A DNA stretch of 64,000 bases from Fischerella thermalis PCC 7521 (GTDB lineage Bacteria; Cyanobacteriota; Cyanobacteriia; Cyanobacteriales; Nostocaceae): the NCBI RefSeq assembly GCF_000317225.1, contig NZ_AJLL01000077.1, positions 1 through 64,000 on the forward strand, in the 5' to 3' direction. Position numbers and translations under genes: made by a program. A model generated the notes under the pieces. That model made no database searches and was not told where the DNA came from. It saw only the letters and a list, made by a program, of their open reading frames with translations. Positions 44,495 to 52,013 of the stretch are shown here, piece after piece (position 1 is the stretch's first letter; the number at the start of each line of letters is the position of its first letter).

Positions 44495-46306
44495 ATGTCT
44501 AATATCTTGTGGAAATCATTGGTGGTCAGTCCAGCAGTTCTAGGAGCCACACTGTTGGTTTCAGCAACTGCGATCGCAGCTCCTAATAGCGCCACCCCTG
44601 AAGTCATCAAAGCAGATTTATCAACAAACCAACAACAAAGTAATTCCACACAAACAGGATTTACAGCTTCTGTTGGTACAACAGAAACACCACAACAGTC
44701 AGATATCCTGGCTCAGGTACAACAACAAACACAGGTACAACAGCTAGCTCAACTACAGCAGCAAACAGAAGTTAACGTCCTAGATCAAGTTAACCAATAT
44801 GGCAGCGAAGGGAAAACCACTAATTCCCAAGCGCAAGTGACATCGGTTTCTCAGTTCTCCGACGTACAACCAACTGATTGGGCATTCCAAGCACTTCAGT
44901 CCTTAGTTGAGCGCTATGGCTGTATAGCAGGTTATCCTAACGGTACTTATCGTGGTAATCGTCCTTTGACCCGTTATGAATTTGCCGCAGGTTTAAATGC
45001 TTGTTTGGATCGGGTCAATGAATTAATTGCCACAGCGACAGCTGAGTTAGTCACCAAAGAAGATTTGGCGACCTTGCAGCGGTTACAAGAAGAATTTTCC
45101 GCAGAACTAGCAACCTTACGTGGTCGTGTAGATGCATTAGAAGCACGGACAGCGGAGTTGGAAGCTAACCAGTTCTCAACTACAACCAAACTAGTTGGTG
45201 AGGCGATCTTTGCTCTCACTGATACTTTTGGTAATGATGATAATGCTGACAACAACACTGTTTTCCAAAACAGGGTTCGTCTAGATTTGCAAACCAGCTT
45301 CACAGGTAGAGATGTTTTACACACCCGTCTTGCAACTGGGAATGCCCAGAGATTAGACATTGGTGCTAACGGTAGTGCTGAAGGTCTGCAAACTTTTAAC
45401 CTCACTGGTGACCCCAATAACAGCAACGACGTCTTTATAGACTGGTTGTCATACTACTTCCCGTTGGGTGATCATGCCAGAGTTTATGTTGCTGCTACTG
45501 GTGGTATTTGGAGCGACGTTGCTGCTACCGTTAACCCTTACTTTGAAGATTACGACGGTGGTAATGGTGCGTTGTCTACCTTTGCTTCCGAAAACCCCAT
45601 CTTCCGTATTGGTGGTGGTGCTGGTGCAGCAGTTAACTTCGGTTTTGGCGAAAGACGCAGTTTCCTTCTACCAACTTCAGTCACAGTCGGTTACTTAGGA
45701 TCTCAGCCGAATAATCCTGGTGTAGGTTCAGGTATATTCAACGGTAACTATGCTGCTCTCGGACAGCTGAACTTTAATTTAAGCGATCGCTTAGCAATAG
45801 CAGCAACTTACGTTCATGGCTATCATGGTGCAGGTAGTTCTCTATTCGATGCGGGTTCTGTAAATAACTCTGTAGTCGGTACTGCTCAAGCTAATAACTT
45901 GAGTGTTACAGACGGATCTTCTAGTAATTCCTACGGCATATCAGCTGCTTTTAGACCCAGTGATAGATTGTCTGTAAGTGGCTTCGTTTCTTACCATGAT
46001 GTCACTGGCTTTGGATCTAACGATGACTTTGAAGCTTGGAGCTATGGTGTAGGAGTTGCTTTGCCTAACTTCGGAAAAGAAGGCAACGTACTGGGTATTT
46101 TCGCTGGTGCTGAACCCTATTCTCTCAACAGAGTTGCAGGCGTTAGAGATGGTGATGTACCGTACCACATTGAAGGCTTCTACAAATACCAAGTCAGCGA
46201 TAATATTTCCATCACTCCTGGCGTCATCTGGTTAACCGCTCCTGGTCAAAGTAGCGATAACGACGATGCCATCATCGGTACACTCAGAACAACCTTTAGC
46301 TTCTAA
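44495..46306 (+). CDS. SLH-domain outer-membrane porin (iron-uptake porin / OprB type)
   Basis: This 603-residue protein starts with a signal peptide (SLVVSPAVLGATLLVSATAI, cleaved near AIAAP). A Gln-rich segment follows, then an SLH domain (about 125-180; FSDVQPTDWAFQALQSLVER, YPNGTYRGNRPLTRYEFAAG) that binds peptidoglycan-linked polymer. After a coiled coil (about 190-225; LVTKEDLATLQRLQEEFSAE) comes an OprB-like beta-barrel to the C-terminal Phe (LRTTFSF). It is a major cyanobacterial outer-membrane porin, several members of which take up iron or other small solutes. The ATG at 44495 is preferred to a GTG six codons earlier. Confidence 0.92.
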   Translation: MSNILWKSLVVSPAVLGATLLVSATAIAAPNSATPEVIKADLSTNQQQSNSTQTGFTASVGTTETPQQSDILAQVQQQTQVQQLAQLQQQTEVNVLDQVNQYGSEGKTTNSQAQVTSVSQFSDVQPTDWAFQALQSLVERYGCIAGYPNGTYRGNRPLTRYEFAAGLNACLDRVNELIATATAELVTKEDLATLQRLQEEFSAELATLRGRVDALEARTAELEANQFSTTTKLVGEAIFALTDTFGNDDNADNNTVFQNRVRLDLQTSFTGRDVLHTRLATGNAQRLDIGANGSAEGLQTFNLTGDPNNSNDVFIDWLSYYFPLGDHARVYVAATGGIWSDVAATVNPYFEDYDGGNGALSTFASENPIFRIGGGAGAAVNFGFGERRSFLLPTSVTVGYLGSQPNNPGVGSGIFNGNYAALGQLNFNLSDRLAIAATYVHGYHGAGSSLFDAGSVNNSVVGTAQANNLSVTDGSSSNSYGISAAFRPSDRLSVSGFVSYHDVTGFGSNDDFEAWSYGVGVALPNFGKEGNVLGIFAGAEPYSLNRVAGVRDGDVPYHIEGFYKYQVSDNISITPGVIWLTAPGQSSDNDDAIIGTLRTTFSF

Positions 46307-46311
46307 TTTAG

Positions 46312-46378
46312 TGAGTTGTTGGTAGTTGGTTGTTGATTGGTAGTTTTTTCCAATGCTGAAGAAACAACCAACAACAAC
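46312..46378. repeat. GTTGTTGGTAGTTGG / CAACCAACAACAAC hairpin 3' of the porin gene
   Basis: The arm GTTGTTGGTAGTTGGTTGTTG (46315-46335, interrupted) faces GAAACAACCAACAACAAC (46361-46378). It comes directly before the terminator at 46390. Confidence 0.6.
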
Positions 46379-46389
46379 AAAAATATTTT

Positions 46390-46414
46390 CCCCGCCTCAG
46401 GGCGGGGTTTTTTG
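46390..46414 (+). terminator. Rho-independent terminator of the porin gene
   Basis: CCCCGCC (46390-46396) and GGCGGGG (46401-46407) pair around a 4-base loop, followed by TTTTTTGTG. It ends the porin transcript before the rrf2 gene. Confidence 0.85.
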
Positions 46415-46502
46415 TGTTTTTAATCGTAAAAATAACAAACCCCAGTGGAGAACCGGAGTATACTAAAAAAGTAAAAGGATCATTTCTTTCCCATTCTCGA
46501 CC

Positions 46503-46940
46503 GTGGAACTATCGTGTAAATCAGAATACGCAATTTTAGCCATGTTAGAATTGGCAGTCCACTACCAAAGTGGAGAACCGCTGCAAATTCGTCAAATTGC
46601 AGCACAACAGAATATACCTGATCGCTATCTAGAACAACTGTTAGCAATCTTGAGGCGTGGGGGTCTAATCAAGAGCCAACGAGGATCAAAAGGTGGTTAT
46701 TTGTTGGCACGAGAACCTTGGAAAATCACGCTTTTTGAAGTTTTGGGATGTGTGGAAGGCTTAGATAGGGTGCATACGTCTGAAGAAGATCAGCCTAAAA
46801 CTGTAGATGGTGCTGTTGTAGAAGAAATTTGGCAAGAAGCACGTCAAGCAGCAAACTCAGTTTTGCAAAAATACACACTTGCCGACCTTTGTGAAAAACG
46901 AGATTCCCGACGGCAGTTAGATATTATGTACTACATTTAA
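46503..46940 (+). CDS. Rrf2-family transcriptional regulator
   Basis: This 145-residue protein has the winged-helix DNA-binding domain (SCKSEYAILAMLELAVHY, then IAAQQNIPDRYLEQLLAILR, RRGGLIKSQRGSKGGYLLA) at residues 3-70. The three-Cys [Fe-S] ligand cluster of IscR is absent; Cys occur only singly, at about 5, 83 and 129. It is therefore more like CymR, a cysteine-metabolism repressor that senses through cysteine synthase, and cysK is the next gene. It starts with GTG. An 8-base palindrome AGTATACT (46457-46464), about 40 bases upstream, may be an operator; this is only a suggestion. Confidence 0.85.
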   Translation: MELSCKSEYAILAMLELAVHYQSGEPLQIRQIAAQQNIPDRYLEQLLAILRRGGLIKSQRGSKGGYLLAREPWKITLFEVLGCVEGLDRVHTSEEDQPKTVDGAVVEEIWQEARQAANSVLQKYTLADLCEKRDSRRQLDIMYYI

Positions 46941-46942
46941 TG

Positions 46943-47032
46943 ATTTTAATGATTTGTTGATTGTTGATTGTTGATTGTTGGTTGTTGTTTGTTGGTTGTT
47001 CCGATCAACTATCAACCACTAACCACCAACAC
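46943..47032. repeat. TTGATTGTTGATTGTTGGTTG array with complementary CAACCACTAACC arm
   Basis: Tandem TTGTTGATTGTTGA/TTGTTGGTTGTTTG units (46955-47000) face TCAACTATCAACCACTAACC (47004-47023). This hairpin is between the Rrf2 regulator and cysK. Confidence 0.65.
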
Positions 47033-47057
47033 AGTAGAATTGACCAAGGACAAAATA

Positions 47058-48017
47058 ATGCGAATTGCTCGTAACATTACAGAACTGATTGGGCGTACAC
47101 CCTTAGTACAGCTCAACCGTATTCCCCAAGCAGAAGGCTGTGTAGCCGAGATTGTCGTGAAGTTGGAAAGTATGAATCCAGCAGCATCAGTCAAAGATCG
47201 TATTGGGATCAGCATGATTAATGCTGCCGAAGAGGAGGGATTGATTACTCCTGGCAAAACAGTATTAGTAGAACCCACTTCTGGCAATACAGGGATAGCC
47301 TTAGCAATGGTAGCAGCAGCTAAAGGTTATCGGTTGATTTTAACAATGCCAGAGACAATGAGTGCTGAACGACGGGCGATGTTGCGGGCTTACGGTGCAG
47401 AACTCGAACTCACCCCAGGAATTGAAGGTATGAGTGGCGCGATTCGGCAAGCACAAGAGATTGTTGACAAACTACCCAATGCTTATATGTTGCAGCAATT
47501 TCGTAATCCTGCTAACCCGCAAATTCACCGGGAAACAACAGCAGAAGAAATCTGGGAAGATACTGAAGGTAAAGTAGATATACTTGTAGCAGGCGTTGGG
47601 ACTGGTGGCACAATTACGGGTGTTGCGGAAGTAATCAAAGCACGCAAACCAAGTATGAAGGCGATCGCAGTCGAACCAGCCAACAGTCCAGTTTTATCGG
47701 GAGGAAAACCCGGCCCACACAAAATTCAGGGAATTGGGGCAGGGTTTATTCCTCAGGTACTGAAAGTCCAATTAATTGACGAAATCATCACTGTTAGCGA
47801 TGATGAAGCGATCGCCTATGGTCGGCGTTTGGCAAGAGAGGAAGGATTACTTTCTGGCATTTCCAGTGGAGCTGCTTTGTGTGCAGCAATTCGTGTTGCC
47901 CAGCGTCCGGAGAATGAGGGACGCTTAATTGTGATGGTTCAGCCCAGTTTCGGGGAAAGGTATCTCAGTACACCTTTGTTTCAAGACTTAATAGAAGCCA
48001 GAGTAGGCAACATTTAA
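47058..48017 (+). CDS. cysK: Cysteine synthase A (O-acetylserine sulfhydrylase)
   Basis: This 319-residue PLP enzyme makes cysteine from O-acetylserine and sulfide. The lysine that binds PLP is in [18 protein letters not shown] (Lys near residue 43). [11 protein letters not shown] is the substrate loop, [13 protein letters not shown] the phosphate loop, and [13 protein letters not shown] lies near the end. I use the ATG at 47058 ([16 protein letters not shown]), preceded by AAGGA; the longer frame from 46968 runs through a repeat. It follows the Rrf2 regulator, which may control it. Confidence 0.94.
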   Translation: MRIARNITELIGRTPLVQLNRIPQAEGCVAEIVVKLESMNPAASVKDRIGISMINAAEEEGLITPGKTVLVEPTSGNTGIALAMVAAAKGYRLILTMPETMSAERRAMLRAYGAELELTPGIEGMSGAIRQAQEIVDKLPNAYMLQQFRNPANPQIHRETTAEEIWEDTEGKVDILVAGVGTGGTITGVAEVIKARKPSMKAIAVEPANSPVLSGGKPGPHKIQGIGAGFIPQVLKVQLIDEIITVSDDEAIAYGRRLAREEGLLSGISSGAALCAAIRVAQRPENEGRLIVMVQPSFGERYLSTPLFQDLIEARVGNI

Positions 48018-48115
48018 ATGAGAACTTGTCCAAACTGTTAAAATTTTGAAGGCAGGTAAACTCAAGTTTTCACCTACCTTTCATCCCCGCGCTCTCTAGT
48101 GACGGGGCTTTCAGG

Positions 48116-48829
48116 ATGTTCTCTACAATGGTAAGTAATAACCACTACGAAACTCTTAAAGTAAATCCAGACGCCAGCCAAGCAGAGATTAAGCAAGCCT
48201 ATCGCCGTTTGGTCAAACAATATCATCCTGATAGTAATCAAAAAACGGCGGATAGTGAGCAAATTATCCGTATCAATGCAGCCTATGAAGTTTTAGGTGA
48301 TGCTGAGAATCGCAAAAGTTATGACCGACGAATTTATCACAAACTAAAGCAAAAATCCAGCAGCAGACAACAGCGCAGCACTGCTGCTGGGCAGCAATAC
48401 CAAACAAAAAGACAAACAGGACGAGACATTGATGAACAGATTGAAGAATGGCTACGTCAAGTTTATCAACCAGTTAGTCGCTTAGCATATGTGATTCTTT
48501 ATTCTTTGAAAACACAAATTGAAAAACTAGCAGCAGATCCCTTTGATAATGATCTTTTAGAAGATTTTCAGAAATACTTAAAAAATTGCCGAGAAGACCT
48601 GAAACAGGCACAAACCTCTTTTAGTTCCTTACCCAATCCCCCTAGTTTAGCAAGAGTGGCGGCTCATCTTTATTACTGCCTCAATCAAATTAGTGATGGA
48701 CTAGATGAATTGGAATATTTTCCCTTGAACTACGACGAAAGTTATTTGCACACAGGTCAAGAAATGTTTCGTATTGCCAAGGGATTGTACCGCGAGGCGC
48801 AAGAGTCGGTAGCAGTTTATAAGGGGTAG
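48116..48829 (+). CDS. DnaJ (J-domain) protein
   Basis: This 237-residue protein has an N-terminal J-domain (about residues 8-72) with HYETLKVNPDASQAEIKQAY and the essential HPD tripeptide (QYHPDSNQ), ending YEVLGDAENRKSYDRR. The remainder is helical, without the Gly/Phe or zinc-finger parts of classical DnaJ, so it is a type III J-protein that should recruit DnaK to a specific target. Either the ATG at 48116 or that at 48128 could be the start. It lies about 100 bases after cysK, past an imperfect hairpin near 48049-48081. Confidence 0.88.
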   Translation: MFSTMVSNNHYETLKVNPDASQAEIKQAYRRLVKQYHPDSNQKTADSEQIIRINAAYEVLGDAENRKSYDRRIYHKLKQKSSSRQQRSTAAGQQYQTKRQTGRDIDEQIEEWLRQVYQPVSRLAYVILYSLKTQIEKLAADPFDNDLLEDFQKYLKNCREDLKQAQTSFSSLPNPPSLARVAAHLYYCLNQISDGLDELEYFPLNYDESYLHTGQEMFRIAKGLYREAQESVAVYKG

Positions 48830-48879
48830 GTTGAAAATCCCGTATATTCATGTGTTGCATTCAGCAAACTTCTTGCAAA

Positions 48880-48960
48880 AAAAACAAACACAGATAAACA
48901 CCGACAAACACCGATAAAATCTGTGTTCATCTGTATGCATCTGTGTTCGCAATTCAGAAA
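48880..48960. repeat. CACAGATAAACACCGA / CTGTGTTCATCTGT dispersed repeat
   Basis: Direct repeats ACAAACACCGATAAA-like units (48882-48918) are followed by TCTGTGTTCATCTGTATGCA (48919-48938), partially complementary. Related segments occur at 54651-54680, and a fragment lies near 145-160. Confidence 0.55.
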
Positions 48961-49009
48961 TATCCTAATTTTTACAAGAAATTTAGTCTACTTTTAGTAG
49001 ACACCCAAC

Positions 49010-50071
49010 TCAAGAGTCACTAAACTGCTCAATAATTCCCCCACCCAAAACCTTTTCTCCTTCGTACCAAACCGCCGCTTGTCCAGGCGTAATGCTGAAT
49101 TGAGGTTCATCGAAAACGAGCCGTACACGGGAGTTTTCCAAGGGAATGACCGTAACTGGTACGGGGTGAGAACGATAGCGGATTTGCACTTCTGCACGAA
49201 TCGGACTTGCAGGTTCGGCGATCGCAAGCCAATTCACCCGATTTACATTACATTCTGGTTGAGTAGCCTTAGTGCGATCGCCTACAATCACTTTATTGTT
49301 AACTGCATCTAAAGCAATCACATATAGTGGTTCAGCAGCAGCGATTCCCAAACCTTTGCGCTGCCCAATCGTGTAATGATGGACACCATCGTGCTGACCT
49401 AGCACCTTGCCATCCATGTCAACAATATCACCTTGCTTGGGAGCAAGATACTTATCCAAGAATGCCCGCATAGAACCATTGGCTTCCACTAAACATAAGT
49501 CTTGGCTTTCCGGTTTGTCAGCTGTTTTGAGATTGTATTCACTCGCAATCCGACGAGTATCGCTCTTTTGCATTTCACCTAGAGGAAATACCGTACCTGC
49601 CAGTAAATCCTGAGACAAATCATAAAGAAAATAACTCTGATCTTTGTTGCGATCAATCGCCCGTAGGAGTTCGTAACGTCCAGTTGCTTCGTTATAGCGA
49701 ATCCGGGCATAATGACCTGTAGCAATGCGATCGCATCCCAAAGTTTCGCGGGCATACTGCAACATCGGGCCGAATTTCACTGTTTTATTGCACTGGGAAC
49801 AAGGCAGAGGCGTAATACCACTACTGTAACCAGCTACAAGGTAATCGACAATGTTTGTCTGAAAAACGTCCCGCATATCAACAACGTGATGGGGAACACC
49901 CAGCTGTTCACAGATAGAAGCCGCATCAATCATACCCTCAGAGCAACATTGACCCTTTCCTTTCATCAGCCAAAGGGTCAAACCAATCACTTCATAGCCC
50001 TGATTGTGCAAAATGGCGGCTGCGGTAGAACTATCAACACCGCCAGAAAGTCCTACTACGACTTTTTTCAT
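49010..50071 (-). CDS. mnmA: tRNA-uridine 2-sulfurtransferase MnmA
   Basis: This 353-residue enzyme thiolates U34 of tRNA-Lys, -Glu and -Gln. It has the N-type ATP pyrophosphatase P-loop [14 protein letters not shown] at residues 8-21, the catalytic Cys in [17 protein letters not shown] near 100 and the second in [12 protein letters not shown] near 195. [17 protein letters not shown] and a C-terminal beta-barrel ([19 protein letters not shown]) follow. The length is normal. It is a single gene facing the gene-free region to the right. Confidence 0.94.
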   Translation of the reverse strand: MKKVVVGLSGGVDSSTAAAILHNQGYEVIGLTLWLMKGKGQCCSEGMIDAASICEQLGVPHHVVDMRDVFQTNIVDYLVAGYSSGITPLPCSQCNKTVKFGPMLQYARETLGCDRIATGHYARIRYNEATGRYELLRAIDRNKDQSYFLYDLSQDLLAGTVFPLGEMQKSDTRRIASEYNLKTADKPESQDLCLVEANGSMRAFLDKYLAPKQGDIVDMDGKVLGQHDGVHHYTIGQRKGLGIAAAEPLYVIALDAVNNKVIVGDRTKATQPECNVNRVNWLAIAEPASPIRAEVQIRYRSHPVPVTVIPLENSRVRLVFDEPQFSITPGQAAVWYEGEKVLGGGIIEQFSDS

Positions 50072-50763
50072 ATCCGTAAATATATTGCTAGGTTGTTCTT
50101 TCTAAACCCTTCAAAAATTATAGCGATTTTCTTTAGAATCTTTAGAAATGCCAGAGTTTACTATGCGAGATAGTTTGTCGCTGCGTAACAATCCTCAAAA
50201 AATTTTCTGAATTTTGGTTTTTTTACCTTTGTGTCTTAGAGCCTTGGTGGTTCAAAAGTGAAAATTTTTACCACAAAGACACTAAGACACCAAGAAAGAT
50301 ATATTACACCACCAAAGGCATAGGTGAGTCTGAGAAATTTGGCTACCAAACAAGCAGGAGGATTTGTATCAAGATTTTTGCGAAATTTTATCACTTCAAG
50401 CGAGGAACTTTTTGATTCTGACGAAAGTCTTTTTGTTGCGGCACTTCAACATCAAGTCAAAAGTTGATTTATTGGCGTAATTTCTACAGATAGCTCAATT
50501 TCAATATATGAATATGCCTATCTATAGATATAAATACCTATCTTTAGATAGATGTCAGCCATGTGATTTTACTTTTACCGTAAAAAATGTAAATCCATCT
50601 ACACACTCACTGGAGATGAGTTTTCAGTTCAGTTCGCCAAAGTTGCATAATTCGCAGCCAACGACGTGAAGTCAATTGCAGATATCAGGAGAAATTATCT
50701 ACATTCGATATCTCAAGATGAAGTCTCAGTAACAAGGCTTCTGACAACTGAACTCTAAATATT
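50072..50763. other. Gene-free region between mnmA and glycosyltransferase
   Basis: It holds an imperfect inverted repeat: CTTTGTGTCTTAGAGCCTTGG (50228-50248, given in part) faces ACCACAAAGACACTAAGACA (50269-50288), a common dispersed repeat of Nostocales. It also has tandem TATCTATAGATA/TATCTTTAGATA units (50518-50551). No ORF is convincing. The ends should contain promoters of both divergent genes. Confidence 0.5.
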
Positions 50764-51855
50764 ATGAAAATCGCACAAATAGCTCCATTATGGGAACAAG
50801 TTCCGCCTATTACCTACGGTGGAACTGAATTAGTCGTGAGTCGTTTGACCGATGAATTGGTACGCAGAGGTCACGAAGTCACTTTATTCGCTTCCGGTGA
50901 TTCCCAAACTCTAGCTCGTTTAGAAGCGGGTAGTCCACGTGCATTGCGCCTGGATAAAAGCATTAAAGAACCCGTAATGTACGAACTCATGCATGTTAGC
51001 AAAGTTTATCAACATGCTGCGGAGTTTGATATTATCCACTCCCACGTTGGGGCTTGGGCGCTGCCTTTGGCTAGTATGGTGTCAACACCAACGGTGCATA
51101 CTCTGCATGGTATCTTTACCCGCGACAACAATAAAGTATTTAGGCAACACCATACGCAACCATACATCAGCATTAGTGATGCACAACGACTGTTAAATAT
51201 CAACTACGTTGCCACAGTTTATAATGGTATCAGCATTGAAAAGTTTCCGTTTTTTGCTCAACCCCAAGATCCACCCTATCTGGCATTTTTAGGACGGTTA
51301 TCGCCAGAAAAGGGACCGCAACACGCCATTGCGATCGCCAAACAAACAGGTTGGCACTTAAAGATGGCTGGTAAGGTGGATGTTGTCGATCAGAAATTCT
51401 TTGAACAAGAAATTGCTCCCCAGATTGATGGTAAGCAAATCGAATTTTTGGGTGAAGTCAATCACGATCAAAAAGCTGAATTATTAGGAAATGCAGCGAT
51501 TACTCTGTTCCCAATTACTTGGTGTGAACCTTTTGGTTTGGTGATGGCTGAATCTATGGCGACTGGTACACCAGTAATTGCCATGAATATGGGTTCTGTA
51601 TCAGAGGTAATCGCGCATGGCGAGACTGGTTATGTCTGCCAAAGCTATGAAGAAATGGCGGCGATGATACCCAAAGCTTTGGAACTAAATCGTCAAAAAT
51701 GCCGAGAACACGTAGAAAATAAATTTAGCGTCGCTCAAATGGTTGATGGTTATGAAGCTGTCTACGAAAAAATCGTTGGAGAACGGAATTTCAGAAATTG
51801 GTTCAATACTATCCTGAGAAACTCTTTAGAATCAATTACATCTAGGGCTCGCTAG
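50764..51855 (+). CDS. Glycosyltransferase family 4 protein
   Basis: This 363-residue GT-B glycosyltransferase has an N-terminal acceptor domain (QVPPITYGGTELVVSRLTDE, DIIHSHVG, PTVHTLHGIF) and a C-terminal nucleotide-sugar domain with AFLGRLSPEKGPQHAI near 178. The EX7E motif EPFGLVMAESMATGTPVIAM near 260 coordinates the donor phosphate. It retains the sugar configuration. The donor and acceptor are unknown; surface polysaccharide or glycogen/sucrose-related roles are possible. Confidence 0.9.
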   Translation: MKIAQIAPLWEQVPPITYGGTELVVSRLTDELVRRGHEVTLFASGDSQTLARLEAGSPRALRLDKSIKEPVMYELMHVSKVYQHAAEFDIIHSHVGAWALPLASMVSTPTVHTLHGIFTRDNNKVFRQHHTQPYISISDAQRLLNINYVATVYNGISIEKFPFFAQPQDPPYLAFLGRLSPEKGPQHAIAIAKQTGWHLKMAGKVDVVDQKFFEQEIAPQIDGKQIEFLGEVNHDQKAELLGNAAITLFPITWCEPFGLVMAESMATGTPVIAMNMGSVSEVIAHGETGYVCQSYEEMAAMIPKALELNRQKCREHVENKFSVAQMVDGYEAVYEKIVGERNFRNWFNTILRNSLESITSRAR

Positions 51856-52013
51856 TATTTCTTAGCTTACCCCTTCTTAGGTAAAAGGGACAAGGAGGAC
51901 AAGGGACACAGGGGAGACAACTAGACAATCTTATTTCCTGATCCCTAATCCCCGATCCCCTTTTAAAGCGATAATGCTTGTAATACAGCGGTGCTGAGAG
52001 GGGAACAGCCACC

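Noticed and set aside
44974-45426. 150-codon minus-strand frame
   Set aside because: Antisense to the porin gene coding sequence and without ribosome-binding site or family resemblance.
46968-47057. N-terminal extension of cysK
   Set aside because: It runs through an intergenic repeat; the internal ATG at 47058 has a ribosome-binding site and matches the family start.
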